A stretch of DNA of 64,000 bases from Dromaius novaehollandiae (taxonomy: Eukaryota; Chordata; Aves; Casuariiformes; Dromaiidae). The notes beneath the pieces were generated by a model. The model saw only the letters and a program-made list of their open reading frames with translations. It was not told the origin of the DNA and made no database searches. Below are positions 52,401-63,741 of this stretch, in pieces (position 1 is the first letter of the stretch; each line of letters begins with the position of its first letter). The DNA lies in contig NC_088099.1 in the NCBI RefSeq assembly GCF_036370855.1, positions 151,175,517 through 151,239,516 on the forward strand. The letters are read 5' to 3'. The position numbers and the translations under genes were made by a program.

Positions 52401-55400
52401 AGTAAAATAGATCTTCAAGGATCTTCAAGCTGAGATAAATTCATACTCTCAGGGGCAAAATCAACTTGTGAACTGAACCTTTTCAGCCCTCACCAAAACA
52501 GACCACATTTTGGGATATTAAGTGCATGCAGCAGTCTAGGTGCTTTTCCTGCTCAGAATTACTTGTTTTATTCAGCAGTTAACCTCACTGTTTGATCAGC
52601 CGAAAGCAAAGCTTTTGGTCCATTCCTTAAATAAACTTGAAATTACTTGTCCATCAGATTAAATTGCTAATTTGACAAATGTCGGTTCCTCTCTGCTAGC
52701 AGTTGAAGTGAACTTCACTGGCTTTAAATTCATGCTGTATTCATTCTTTTCTGTGGCCTTTTCCAATGACTGCTTTACAGTGTTAATGTTCTTCACTAGT
52801 TTCTCTTGTGTTAATTTACAAGACTTAAACATCTGCTTTCCTTCAAGATGACACCCAAGAGTGTCTCACCTTATTACTTGACCTATTTGTTTAGCTGTAT
52901 CTCGGCTGACTTACAGGTGCTTACTGAAGTGCATCCCAGGGTGCTGGTCTCCAGTCATTGACACAGGGACCTGTTTGGGCTGTGTTACGGGTCCTATCTG
53001 ACTTGCATGTCCTTTTAAGGCAAACCAAAATATGAGTGAACAGGAGGTGGATCAATAAGGACTTTAGGCATGCATTGGATGCACACTTGGACTAGAGAGG
53101 CTGGAATTTTTCCCAGGTTTCACAGTTCAGACATAATTTCAGTGTGTAATTTCCCTATTTTTTTACTAGTGATGCTTCAGTGCTAGATGTTAGCTGCTCC
53201 CATGATTGCTTTATCACTTATTCCCTTCTAGCTGCGTACCCTGCAGTTTCTACCTGAAAAGTCTTAATGCTTCACACTCTTCTCTCTCAAATCCTTTCTT
53301 ATGACATTTCTATTGTTTCCTACAAGATGTAATTTATCAAAATAAGAGCTTTGTTTTAGATTATGCCTTTTTTACAATACTTGTGTTCTGTGCCCACTTG
53401 TGCTCCCCTTCTGTCCAGCTGCTTGACAGGAAAAAACAATTTCTGATTAGGTTCTAGATGTAAATTCCTTACACTGGTTATATAGAGCAGAAATGAAAAA
53501 GAAGTAGTTAAATCATTTTTAGAGAGACACCTTGCATCTGGAATTTCAAACCAACACTGATGCTCACTGCTCAAATCCAGACTCTTCTCCATGGACACTT
53601 GTTGCATTCCCATATATAACTTGGCATCATTAATGTTAACAGCACCACAGCATGTTTTCTCAAGATGGATCATTTGTTTATAAGGTAAGGAAAAGAACAC
53701 AGAGGACTGCATGTAATAACATCACCTGCTGCCGTAACGTTATACTTGGTTAGTAAAAGCTATGGAAAAAAAAGTTGTACCCACTCTTCCCTTCAGAACC
53801 TATACAGCTTCTCCAGCTGTTCCCATTTTCTTCTTACCAAGCATTGACATTTTGATGACTCTTCATTGCTGATTGGACCAGAAGAACCACTTCTGTAAGT
53901 TACATTTCATGGTGAGACCTCTGTGAGGAGACTTGGTGAAGTCAGTGAAGTTCTGAGAGCTGAAGATCTGAAAGATCTTAGAAAGAATTACATATATCTT
54001 TAATTTTATGCACTTTATTGTCCTACGTACTTCAGGGTAGTCCTATATCTACATAGTTCAATAGCTGGGAAGGGAAGACTGCAAGATAGAAAAATCTTCT
54101 AGTCATGGACTTAACTTTTCTAAGAGGTAATGTGTAATTTTGAGTGTAGTAAATGAATAACACATAGTAAAAATAGTATTAATAATACAGTGCAATACCA
54201 TAGTTGAGTGTACAAAAGAAAACAAACATTTTATTTTTTACATGAAAATATGAGGTGGATTCTTTACTTAAATGTTGTATGTCCATTGGTATTCATTAAA
54301 AATAGGCTTTTTGAGAAAGTTTTGGTTGTTAGTTGTTTTCTTGATATTGTATTTTAGCAAGGATGGAAGGCCACAATCTTTTAAGTTTCAAACATTTCTC
54401 AAGCAATAAAGTCTTTGAAAGAAATTGGCTCCAGAATCTGTGAATGTTCATTTTATTATGCAATTATTTATAATGCATTGTGATCTCCTTTTGGCATACT
54501 GGGTAATAAAATTATCCTTTCTTTATAAGCTTTAAATTAATACTTATGTGTCCCAGTTATAAAAGAATAAAAAGTATAACAGCCAACAGTAGACGTATCT
54601 TATTTAAAGAAATGATGTAATCAGGTCCAGTTTAGTAAAATATTAGTTACGATCATATAAATCAGAGGCAATCTCTCAGCCATACTTCCTATGGAACATA
54701 GTTATTTTAGAGTAAACTAATCATTATTCGTTAAGAATTTGTGTAACACCAGCAAAATATCAGCATTGCAGTTACCTCTGGCAGCTTTAAAGTATTAATT
54801 GAACCATTCATAAAACTTGTACATTGTAATTAACTTGTATATTTACACTAAAAGAAAAAGATGCAATCCATCTGTCTAGGTATTTAATAATTCAATCTTT
54901 AGCCTTCATAGGCATAAGAACTGAGCATCATGTAAGAAACAGGAGAACCAGAACAGGCATGTCTTCATATAGAAAAGTCATCATCATGGAAACAACTTCA
55001 GATAATTTCATACAGTGCAAAAGAGAAACATGTTCAGGCAACTTCATCCCTGCTGCCATTCTATTGACTTTAAGTGGGGTTCCGTTTTCCCCACAACAAA
55101 GCTGCAAGCATTTTATTTTTTACATGAAGTAATTGAGTATAATGAGTAATTTTCTTTAAAATTACTTTTACATTACATTACATTATTTAAATTAATAATA
55201 CCAAGAAAACTTACTTGGCATAGTAGGTAAAGTGACTATTCACAATCTCTTTATTCATTCAAAGTAGCTTAAAAGCCTTTAAATTTACAAAGATAATTTG
55301 AGCTTATTAGCCAGCCTCATGTATACCACTAGCAAGAATAATTCATTTTGATAGAGAAACTGTGGTTCTTAAGTGGCTATTATGTGCAAATTGACTGCCT

Positions 55401-57449
55401 GTGTATGTGACTGACCACAGAATTGACCAACTGTCTATGAAAAGCAGAGGTTTCTTTGCTCTGCTACTCACCTTTATCCCCTTTAGTCAATGAAGAGAAA
55501 TAAGAGCATCAAAGGAGCAATTCATTAGATGTATTTTACACATCTACTTTAGGATGGAATAAATCACACCTTACACCGGTCCGTTTGTCTCCATTGACTC
55601 TAAGGAAAGTCTGGGCAACCACCTGAGATGCAGATACCTACATCGCAGCTTTCTGTGGTTTGTCAGATGAATCTGACTCTAGAGTTTTTTGCTTTTTTGT
55701 ATTTTTTATGTTTTTGTAAAAATAAAGTACTCCATTTACGACCTACCTGAACCAATGTAGTTATTAATGCTTGTTTACCAGCAAAAAAGTCTGTCATCAG
55801 CGCATCAAATGCACATTCTGGTAACTATGAAAATACTTTGTACTTTCGAAATAACATTATTTAGTCTGGTGTCTGGAATCTAATTTCTGCCCTATACAAT
55901 TAGGCTGTACTTTATTGTTCTAGAAGACACACTGGGACATTTCATGCTTCCAGGTGGCTGAATGTCTCAGAGAGATCCACATGGAGTGCGTGACAAAGGG
56001 GTGAACTTCTCTGGAGAGACTTTCATCACTGCTGGTATGAAGTAGGGAAACTGCGTACGTTGACTTCTTCGCTCATGCGCTGGAATTTATTTGTGCCAGG
56101 GGAATAGTCCTTGTACTCTGGAGAGTTTTGGAAATGCAGTTCTGAGAAAACTTCCACAGGCAGAAATGGACATTGTTGCTCAGTCTCAGCCTTTCACATT
56201 TGAAGAAGCAGTACCTTATTAAGTAGCCGTTATAAATTTTCCAAGGTTTTTTTACCAGGTCAACAATGTGACCTGATCACAACTCACTGGAACAGTTCCC
56301 TTTTTTCACACACTGTGACATACACACAAGACTGTGGGTGTAGGGGTTAATGATGTTTCATGATATTTTTGTTATACAAGAAGGGACTGAATTCTAAATG
56401 ATCAAGTCATATGTTATTACAGTTGAACAGTAATAGACAGTCATGATAATTTCTGTTCAAGAGCTAGAAAAACCTACTGTCTGCTAAGATAATCTACCTT
56501 ATCATATTTTAAAGGCTATACTGCAAGAAATAAGTCTTACAGATGATTCCCACACACCATTAATAACCTGTGCAGGATTTGTTTGAATGCATGTAACGAG
56601 GAAATAATGGCATACAAGCAAATACAGGAATGTAATCACTTCAAATCTCTATAAAACTAGATTGATTCCCCCCATATATGATATTCCAATTACAATTGCT
56701 TCAGTGTCAATATCTGAAGTATTCACTTATTAAAACTACAGCGGCAATGTTTTTATAGATGTCAGTATGTGTATGTTTGTGGGTATGAGCCTGTCAGAAA
56801 AGATCTGTTTAATATCTTCAATTTCTGTAAGTCCTTCGTTGTTGTCAGACAGAATTTCCTAGGGATGGTGATGGGTGTGCTGATCGATTTCATTCCTTCC
56901 TTCAGGTTGCGTGAGATTTGGTAGAGGTTTAATGTAATTTTAGCAAGTAAGAGATAATTCATACTCGGTCAGACTCTAAGAAGTCTCCTTCGGTAGTGCT
57001 ACTAACGAATTCGCAGACTATAGTACTAAATGGTTCAGTGATCAGGTTTTGGATTCAACTGACAGTTTCCAAGGGAATTTTATGACACTGACTAATTCCT
57101 CTCTTGGTTTTGACTTTCAGGATTTTGAAGCCTGTGGAGTATTAGTGGATCTTGAGGGGGGGCAAAAAAAAAAGTATTAACTTCACAGAAGACTTATCTT
57201 GGTATGAAACTTCTTTTCTAGATCTTTTGTAATGCCTATAAAATACATTTCCAGACTTTTAAAGACCTCTGGTAAATGTGTACACAAAGTCTGGTTAAAT
57301 GCCCATTTAAATCAATGGGTGATTTTCTATTGATTTTGAAGGACTTTGGACCAGGCCTAAGCTTTGGCTGTATGAGCACATAGTCCTGTCACTGCTGTAG
57401 AGAGGAAGACCTATCTATCTCCTTCCCTCAGTCCTTCCCTTTTCTGTCT

Positions 57450-58420
57450 TGAATTGAATTCAGTAACCGGAGCATTAAACATTGAGAGCAGTGCACACAG
57501 AGCATTAAACAGGTCAACAACTGGTTGTGCAGCTGATATAAGCAACAGGGTCTTGGTTTCTGTGACCATGGAACTCTCTCTGAGGATTCACAACTGCTTG
57601 GAAGAGATGGTATCCGCATGATAAATTAGGGCAAAAATATCTTTGCCAACAGACTGGCCAAGCTGGTAAGGGGGGCCTTAAAGTAGGAATGACGACGGAG
57701 GGAGAAAATGACCAGCAATCAAGCAAGGAAGTGATAGAGGAGGTTGGCAAGCAAAAGGTAATATGGACAGAAGGGATCCTGTAATCCACAAAACAGAGCT
57801 GAAGTGGAGTCACCCCAAGTGTACTCATGAAAATAAGGAAGTGCCTATGGGACAGCATTATTGGGAAAGCTCTCATGACCTTTCTGGGAAGTCGGCATGA
57901 CAGGAGTGCCTCTCTGAAAGGCCTGCATACTAATGCATGTAGCATGGGGAGCAAACAGGAGTAATTAGAAGCCTATTTGCAGTTACAGGGGTACGATCTC
58001 ATTGGGATCACAGAGACGTGGTGGGATAGCTCACACAACTGGAGTGCTGTGCTGGATATTACAAACTCTTTAGGAAGGACAGGCTGGGAAGCCAAGGAGC
58101 TGGAGTTGCCCTTTATGTGAGAGAGAAGCAGGAATGCATAGAGCTCTGCGGGGACAGGTGAGGGGCCAGCTGAGAGCATGTGGGTCAGGATTAGTGTACA
58201 GTTGTTGGGTGGGCAGATGTGTGGCATTGTAGTGGGTGTCTGCTATGGACTGACCACCTGATCAGGAAGATGAAATAGATGAGGCCTTCTTCAGACAACA
58301 GGAAGAAGTCTCATGTTTGCAGGCCCTGGTCCTCATGAGGTACTTTAATCACTCTGATATCTACTGAAGGGATAACACAGCAGGGCACAAGCGATGAAGG
58401 AGGTTTCTGGAGTGCACTGA
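57450..58420 (+). mobile_element. CR1 LINE, ORF1-ORF2 boundary and endonuclease part
   Basis: The left portion of a long CR1. The zone before ORF2 (CTTTGCCAACAGACTGGCCAAGCTGGTAAG at about 57640) is followed by the start of the endonuclease. The stretch at 57990-58030 (GATCTCATTGGGATCACAGAGACGTGGTGGGA) encodes the LIGITETWW-type motif of AP-like endonucleases. The left boundary is approximate because similarity fades. Several stops and frame changes make it non-functional. It is interrupted at 58421 by a solo LTR whose target duplication ACTGA is 58416-58420. Confidence 0.88.
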
Positions 58421-59003
58421 TGTTTTGCACCGGGAGATGCCAGTTCTTTCTGGGATCCCGATAAGAAAGGCACAGGCTGTTAATACAGATAGCTATTTAT
58501 TATCATCATTATAGAAAAGGTAATAGAAATTTTACAACACTTCTGATGCTGGGAACCCTGAGCTGATAGAGCATTGGATGGACATCTCTTGTCGGGCTGT
58601 GGCATGCCACACGAAATTCCCATCTGTGGTGAAATTCGTCAGCTCCTTGTTCTGGGCTTTTATAGAGCCTGGTTCGCAATACATTTAGTAGTATTAATCA
58701 GTAAAATGTAGACCGGTTTTGGAAAGCCCCTGGGGTGATATGTTGTAGCATTCTTAGCATAAACTAAACCTGCAGTTCTTGGGAATAGTTACAAGTTACT
58801 AGGTACTGGTGGGATCTTATAAAAGTATACTACTGACAGTGTGGACTGACAAAGTTATACTATAAATCAGGCAGACAGAACAATACCCTCATCATATGCT
58901 TGTCTATTGAAGTGTACAGTGTTCCCAGTAGGCATACACTTGGATCAGCATTTATGCAGATCACTAACACCTCGCACAGTAGGCTTCCGGGCTGACCACT
59001 ACA
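58421..59003 (-). mobile_element. Solo LTR of an endogenous retrovirus, inserted in CR1
   Basis: A 583-bp segment with plus-strand ends TGTTTTGCACC and GACCACTACA, so on the minus strand it runs TGTAGTGG...CAAAACA. Orientation is set by a minus-strand TATAAAAG (58664-58657) and a downstream AATAAA (58501-58496), in the order expected of U3 and R. Flanks are ACTGA (58416-58420) and ACTGG (59004-59008), a 5-bp duplication with one change. Removing the LTR and one copy restores the CR1. No internal retroviral coding sequence is present. Confidence 0.88.
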
Positions 59004-59726
59004 ACTGGTGACAACTTCCTGACACAGGTGATCAAGGAGTTGATGAGCTGGACCTCATACTTACAAACAAGAAAGAACTGGTTGGGGATGTGAAGATCGG
59101 GGACAACCTCAGATGCAGTGACGATGAGATGGTAGAGTTCAGGATTTTGTGAGGCAGGATCGTTTTAGCAGGGCAAAAAGCAGGATTGCGGTCTTGGGCT
59201 TCAGTAGAGCAGACTTCGGCCTGTTCAGGGATCTGCTTGGAAGAATCCCATGGGAGATGGCCCTGGAGGGAAGAGAAGACCAAGACAGCTAGCTCATATT
59301 CAAGCATCACGTCCTCCACGAGTTCCTGACAAAACTCAAGCATTAAAAGGAAGTTTACCCGAGGTGGAAGCTGGGACAAGTAACCCAGGAGGAGTATCGA
59401 GACACTGGCTGAGTGGTCAGGGATGAGGATGGAAAGCTAAAACACACCTGGAGCTGAATCTGGCAAGCAATATGAAGGCCTGCAAGAAAGGCTTCAGCAC
59501 GTAGGTAAGCAGCAAAAGGAAGACTATGGAAAATGTGGGCCTGCTGCTAAATGGGACAGGGGACCTGCTGACACAGGACACAGAAAGGACAGAGGTACTG
59601 AATGCCACCTTTTCCTCCCTATTCACTAGTAAGACTGGCCTTCAGGAATCCCAGACCCCAGCAACCAGAGGGGAAGTCTGGAGCATGGCAGACTTACAGT
59701 CGGTAGAGGAGAATCAGGCTATGGAA
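59004..59726 (+). mobile_element. CR1 LINE, middle part of ORF2
   Basis: Continues the CR1 after the LTR (TGACAACTTCCTGACACAGGTGATC). It includes the linker between endonuclease and reverse transcriptase, with readable pieces such as ENVGLLLNGTGDLLTQDT (from 59529) and SLFTSKTGLQES. CR1 similarity ends at GTAGAGGAGAATCAGGCTATG, where the tandem array begins. The reverse-transcriptase core expected next is missing. Confidence 0.88.
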
Positions 59727-60298
59727 CAATCTTGGTGCAGCCCCACATTTGCTTTGGCATACCCTTTGCAGCTTCACTCCTGCTGGGGCTCTAGACTTTA
59801 TCTCCCTCCTAACCCTAACCCTAACCCTAACTCTACTCCTACGCCTACCCCTACCCCTAATTCTCAGCATGATTCCAGGTGGGTCCTGACCCTGAACCCA
59901 CCAGCCCCATTCAAGGCTCAGAGGCAAAAGCTGTGGTGGGAGCAATCTTGGTGCAGCCCCTCATTTCCTTTGGCATGCCCTTTGCAGCTTCACTCCAGCT
60001 GGGGCTCTAGACTTTATCTCTCTCCTAACCCTAACCCTACCCCTGCCCCTAGCCTTACCCCTAATCCTCAGCGTGATCCCAGATGGGGACTGACCCTGAA
60101 CCCACCAGCTCCCTCCGAGTCTCAGAGGCAAAAGTTGTGGTTGGAGGAATCTTGGTACAGCCCCACATTTCCTTTGGCATGCCCTTTGCAGCCTCACTCC
60201 AGCTGGGGCCCTAGGCTTTCTCTCTCTCCTGACCCTAACTCTAAGGCTAATCTCTGGCAGGGCCTGACCGTGAACCCGCCAGCCCCATTCAAGGCTCA
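59727..60298 (+). repeat. Three-unit tandem array with telomere-like CCCTAA tracts
   Basis: Units begin at 59727, 59943 and 60147 with (C/G)AATCTTGGTGCAGCCCC and are 216, 204 and about 152 bp long. Each has a unique block (TTTGGCATGCCCTTTGCAGC...CTGGGGCTCTAGACTTTATC), then a hexamer tract, then a block containing TGACCCTGAACCCACCAGC. Unit 1 has four perfect CCTAAC hexamers (59808-59831) followed by degenerate CCTACN hexamers. Unit 2 has two perfect hexamers plus variants; unit 3 retains only traces. Length differences are multiples of six, so units differ by gain or loss of hexamers. The array replaces the RT core of the surrounding CR1. Confidence 0.88.
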
Positions 60299-60824
60299 CA
60301 TGCTGTGTGCTGAGGTGCTGTGAATCAGCTCCTCAGAGAAGGTCCTCGGGGTCCTGGTGGACAGCAGTTTGAAGATGAGCTAGCAATGCTCCCTTTTTTA
60401 AAGAATTCCAACAGCATCCTTGGATGTTTTATGGAGAGCATTGCCTCTGGTCAAGGGAGATGATCTGTCTGCTCTACTCACCACTTGTGAGGCCACTTTT
60501 AGCATGCGGTGTCCAGTTCTGGGGTCCTCAGTGCTTGAGAGACACGTACATCCTGTAGTGAGTCCGCAGAAGGGCCACAAAGGTGTTTAAGGGACTGGAG
60601 CATCCCTCATTTGAGGAGAGGCTGTAAGAGCTAGGACTGCTAAGCCTGGAGAAGAGAGGGCTCTGGTAGGATCTTATAAAAGTTTACAAATATCTCATGG
60701 GAGGGTGTAATGGAGACAGAGCCAGCCTTAGTAATGCCTAGTGGCAGAACAAGAGGCAATGGGCTAAAATTGAAACATAGGAAATTCCATCTGAATATCA
60801 GAAAGCACTTCTTCACTGTGAGAG
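60299..60824 (+). mobile_element. CR1 LINE, RT C-terminus and 3' region
   Basis: CR1 resumes with GAGAAGGTCCTCGGGGTCCTGGTGGACAG, the [13 protein letters not shown] block. The RT C-terminal region and the 3' sequence (GGACTGGAGCATCCCTCATTTGAGGAGAGGCTG) follow. It stops at GAGAG (60820-60824), the left target duplication of the next LTR. Confidence 0.9.
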
Positions 60825-61461
60825 TGTCAGAGTCCAGTGCTCTCTGAGCAGGTTCTTTTAGACATTCCACACACAGAGAGTGCGATGTTTAATATAACAG
60901 TTTACTTCAAAGATATTTGATGTTACACAGGATTTTTGATTTAGCAGAGTGATAGAGCAAGATACTGAAATCATAATACAAGTGTACATTTACACAGTTC
61001 AATCACAATACAATGCAATTGCCATTACCAGTCTCTATAATATGCTCACCGTCACCACTCTGGGCATTCCTGGTTGCTGGGAAGGAATACGTGGGTTGAA
61101 GCCAGCTCAAGCCCATTGCTCTCTTTGAAATTCCTTTGTTGTTCAGGTTTTATACTCTGTGTGGGGCTGAGCCATGTATACACTTCCCCCATGCTGGTCT
61201 GGCTAATCTCAAGGAGACATTCACATTCTTTGGATCAATTCAGGAAGAAACATTTACACCTGGTCCAATTAACAGCTATGGCTGCTTATCTAAAACAAAG
61301 GTCACCCTCCGGTCCCCTTTGTGCAGAGATAAAGTCAATTCTCTGCAACAGCAAGGATTAAGGAGCCCCATCCTACACTATTCCTGAGCTTCATGGAGCA
61401 CCTCACCCTTGCCTGTTTCCTCTGAGCTTTCTTCCATTGTAGGGGTTACTGGTCACTCACA
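60825..61461 (-). mobile_element. Solo LTR of an endogenous retrovirus, inserted in CR1
   Basis: A 637-bp segment starting TGTCAGAG and ending ACTCACA on the plus strand. On the minus strand there is TATAAAA (61154-61148) and later ATTAAA (60893-60888), so the LTR is in minus orientation. Flanks are GAGAG (60820-60824) and GAAAG (61462-61466), a 5-bp duplication with one change. Removal restores a continuous CR1 (CACTGTGAGAG then TGACTGAGCACTGG). It shows no clear similarity to the LTR at 58421-59003. Confidence 0.87.
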
Positions 61462-61642
61462 GAAAGTGACTGAGCACTGGAACAAGCTGCCCAGGGAAGT
61501 TCTGGAGTCTCCATTCTTGGAGATATTCAAAACCCAACTGGACACGGTCCTGGGCAACCTGCTGTAGGTGACCCTGCTTGAGCAGACATGTTGGAGTAGA
61601 TGATCTTTACAGGTCCCTTCTAACTTCAACTATTCTGTGGTC
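61462..61642 (+). mobile_element. CR1 LINE 3' terminus
   Basis: The final part of the same CR1: GACTGAGCACTGGAACAAGCTGCCCAGGG, GAGATATTCAAAACCCAACTGGACACGGTCCTGGG and the end AACTTCAACTATTCTGTGG, with a degenerate terminal repeat and no poly(A). Confidence 0.9.
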
Positions 61643-63741
61643 TGTGAAAGTGAAAAGTGAAAAATGCTTTAGCTACTCTTGGATAGAGTCTCCTTGTGTG
61701 TGAGGGAATCCTCTACTGCTTAGTCACTTCATAACCACCCCTCTTTCATGGCACCAGCCATGGGTAGATGTCTGAATTATAGCTGCCAGACTGGAGTGTC
61801 TAGATTGGACATCATTAGCTAAATCTAAGATGCAGGCATTTATCTGGAAAGTGATTTATACCAAAGTTTTTCCCTGACCTCTGCTTATGATGGTGTATAT
61901 GACTTTTTAATAATGCCCCTTCTCCCCCTTTTCCAAATACTTTTTAGAAAGCTTTGGAAAGACCCCTTAGAGGTTCAAATGAGGCTTTATGGCCTGGATA
62001 TCTAGGGAAAGGATTACACTCTTCAAATTAATTTTCCCTATTGTTGTTTTCTTATGCTTGATACAATATATTCAGCTCTGCTGGGTTTTTTTTTGCTGTG
62101 ATGTTACTTACCTGTGTGACTGTATAACATAGACTGGATATGAAGTCTATGTAAAAATTAAACAAGGAAAGGAATACTCACTGTTATAAGATGACTACCA
62201 GTCTATTCCTGCTCTTATTTATAGCTAGTTTTATACCAGCTTAAGTAAGTATCTCAGAGGTTCTGTCCTATTTGCGCTTGCAAACTGGTTTAAAGCAGAC
62301 AAGCATCAAGCTCTAAATCTAAACGAGAGACTAAGACAAGGAATAAGAGGACAAACTTTGGGAGAATTCTTTACAGGATAGGCTGCTGTAGTATATGTGC
62401 TGAACATACATGTTGATGTTTGTGGAAGGAAGCAGCTCCTACCCTATCTTCCCTCTTCCAGGGGACCTCTTACGTTGCTGTGACAGGAACTGCTGTAGGT
62501 GCCACTTGTTAGGAGAAGTCCTATCCTGATTTAACTTCTCCAAAGGTTTACCTTGAAATGAAATTGTAACTTTTTCGAAAGCAATTCCTTTTCAGCTTTT
62601 TTCAGTCTTTTTTTTTAATTATGAGATATCAGCCCCACCTAGTGAATAACAAATACATTTCTTAAAATGTATACAGCACACCAGAAGAGTCCTTATAAGC
62701 AAATACTCAGTTTCTTCTGGCTTATATGTTATGTTTCTCCTCCTAAAGACATCAGTAACTTTAGATTTCATTGGAATGGTATGTGAAATATACTGGTGGA
62801 AGTGAGATCAGAAACAGGTCCAATGACTTGCTCTCACATGTTACAAGATTAATTATAACCCTCAACAGTTTTAGCACTGCAGTGTGATTCAGCTTACAAG
62901 GAGCATCAAATAGAAGTTTTGGAGCAGAGAAAGGAAAAAGAATGTTCCTGTGTTTTCCAAAGTTGTCAAAGAGAAAAATATACTAACATGTTAAATATAT
63001 TACCTAACTAGGTAGTTATACTGTAAACAGTGCCATGAAATAAGATTGAGAGACAAAATAGTTTGAGCAAGTTCAAAGGTACTAGAACAGATTCTCAGCT
63101 GGAATAAATTAGAATAAACTTCTCTGACTTGAGGCAGTGCTTTTATGCGTCTAGGAACATAACTTTCTAATGCTTGAAGGAAAGGTCTTGCTGATAGCAA
63201 CTATTTGTTCCTGCTGTTTCACCCAAACAGTTTATATACGCTTTGAAGATTTTAAAACAACATGAGCTCGACTCTAATTTAGCTTAGATTTAAATAAAAT
63301 AATTGTTTTCTTTTGCTACTGTTTTAATCTTATGTGGCAGCAGAATATCTTGGAACCTATCTTAAACATCAAACTCCTGAAAGCACGTGTAGTGTCATTT
63401 TAGGGACTTTGCTTTACAGACTTAAGTACTTAAGTTAGAAGGCTTCTGTTCCTAGGTTTTCTATGTAGCCCTATACCTGCTCCTTCTGAGGGGAGGATTG
63501 GTAGAAAACGAGTTCTGAAAGCAGTAGAGAGAGAGTTGGCCGTTATTGAAACAAGAGGACAAGCAGGGCTCTGCAGCTGTGGGTGAGGGAGCTCGGTAGT
63601 ACAGGTGAGACCCTGGTCTTCTCCCGGTAGATCCAGCAAGGACACGCTCAGCCATGATCCTGGCACACATTGATGCTCTTCAGGGGTTGTGTGCTACCAT
63701 GGCTTCTCTACAGCTGTCCAAATAGTGCGCTTAGGCACCAC
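61643..63741. other. Gene-free sequence between the CR1 and the edge LTR
   Basis: AT-rich, with no exon or mobile element recognised. Near the right end the sequence becomes more GC-rich (63.45-63.7 kb), which may belong to the internal part of the element seen at the window edge. Confidence 0.5.

Larger units (their letters stand above)
47601..57449. other. Gene-free region upstream of KCNV1
   Basis: AT-rich with no supported exon. It contains the old LINE fragment at 48335-48620 and the poly-C and TA repeats. The minus-strand open frame 53356-53712 (118 codons) has no recognisable domain. A possible ancient-repeat remnant lies near 57300-57360 (AATCAATGGG...GGACCAGGCC). Confidence 0.55.

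Noticed and set aside
53356-53712. 118-codon minus-strand open frame
   Set aside because: No recognisable family, and no CpG island or splice context.
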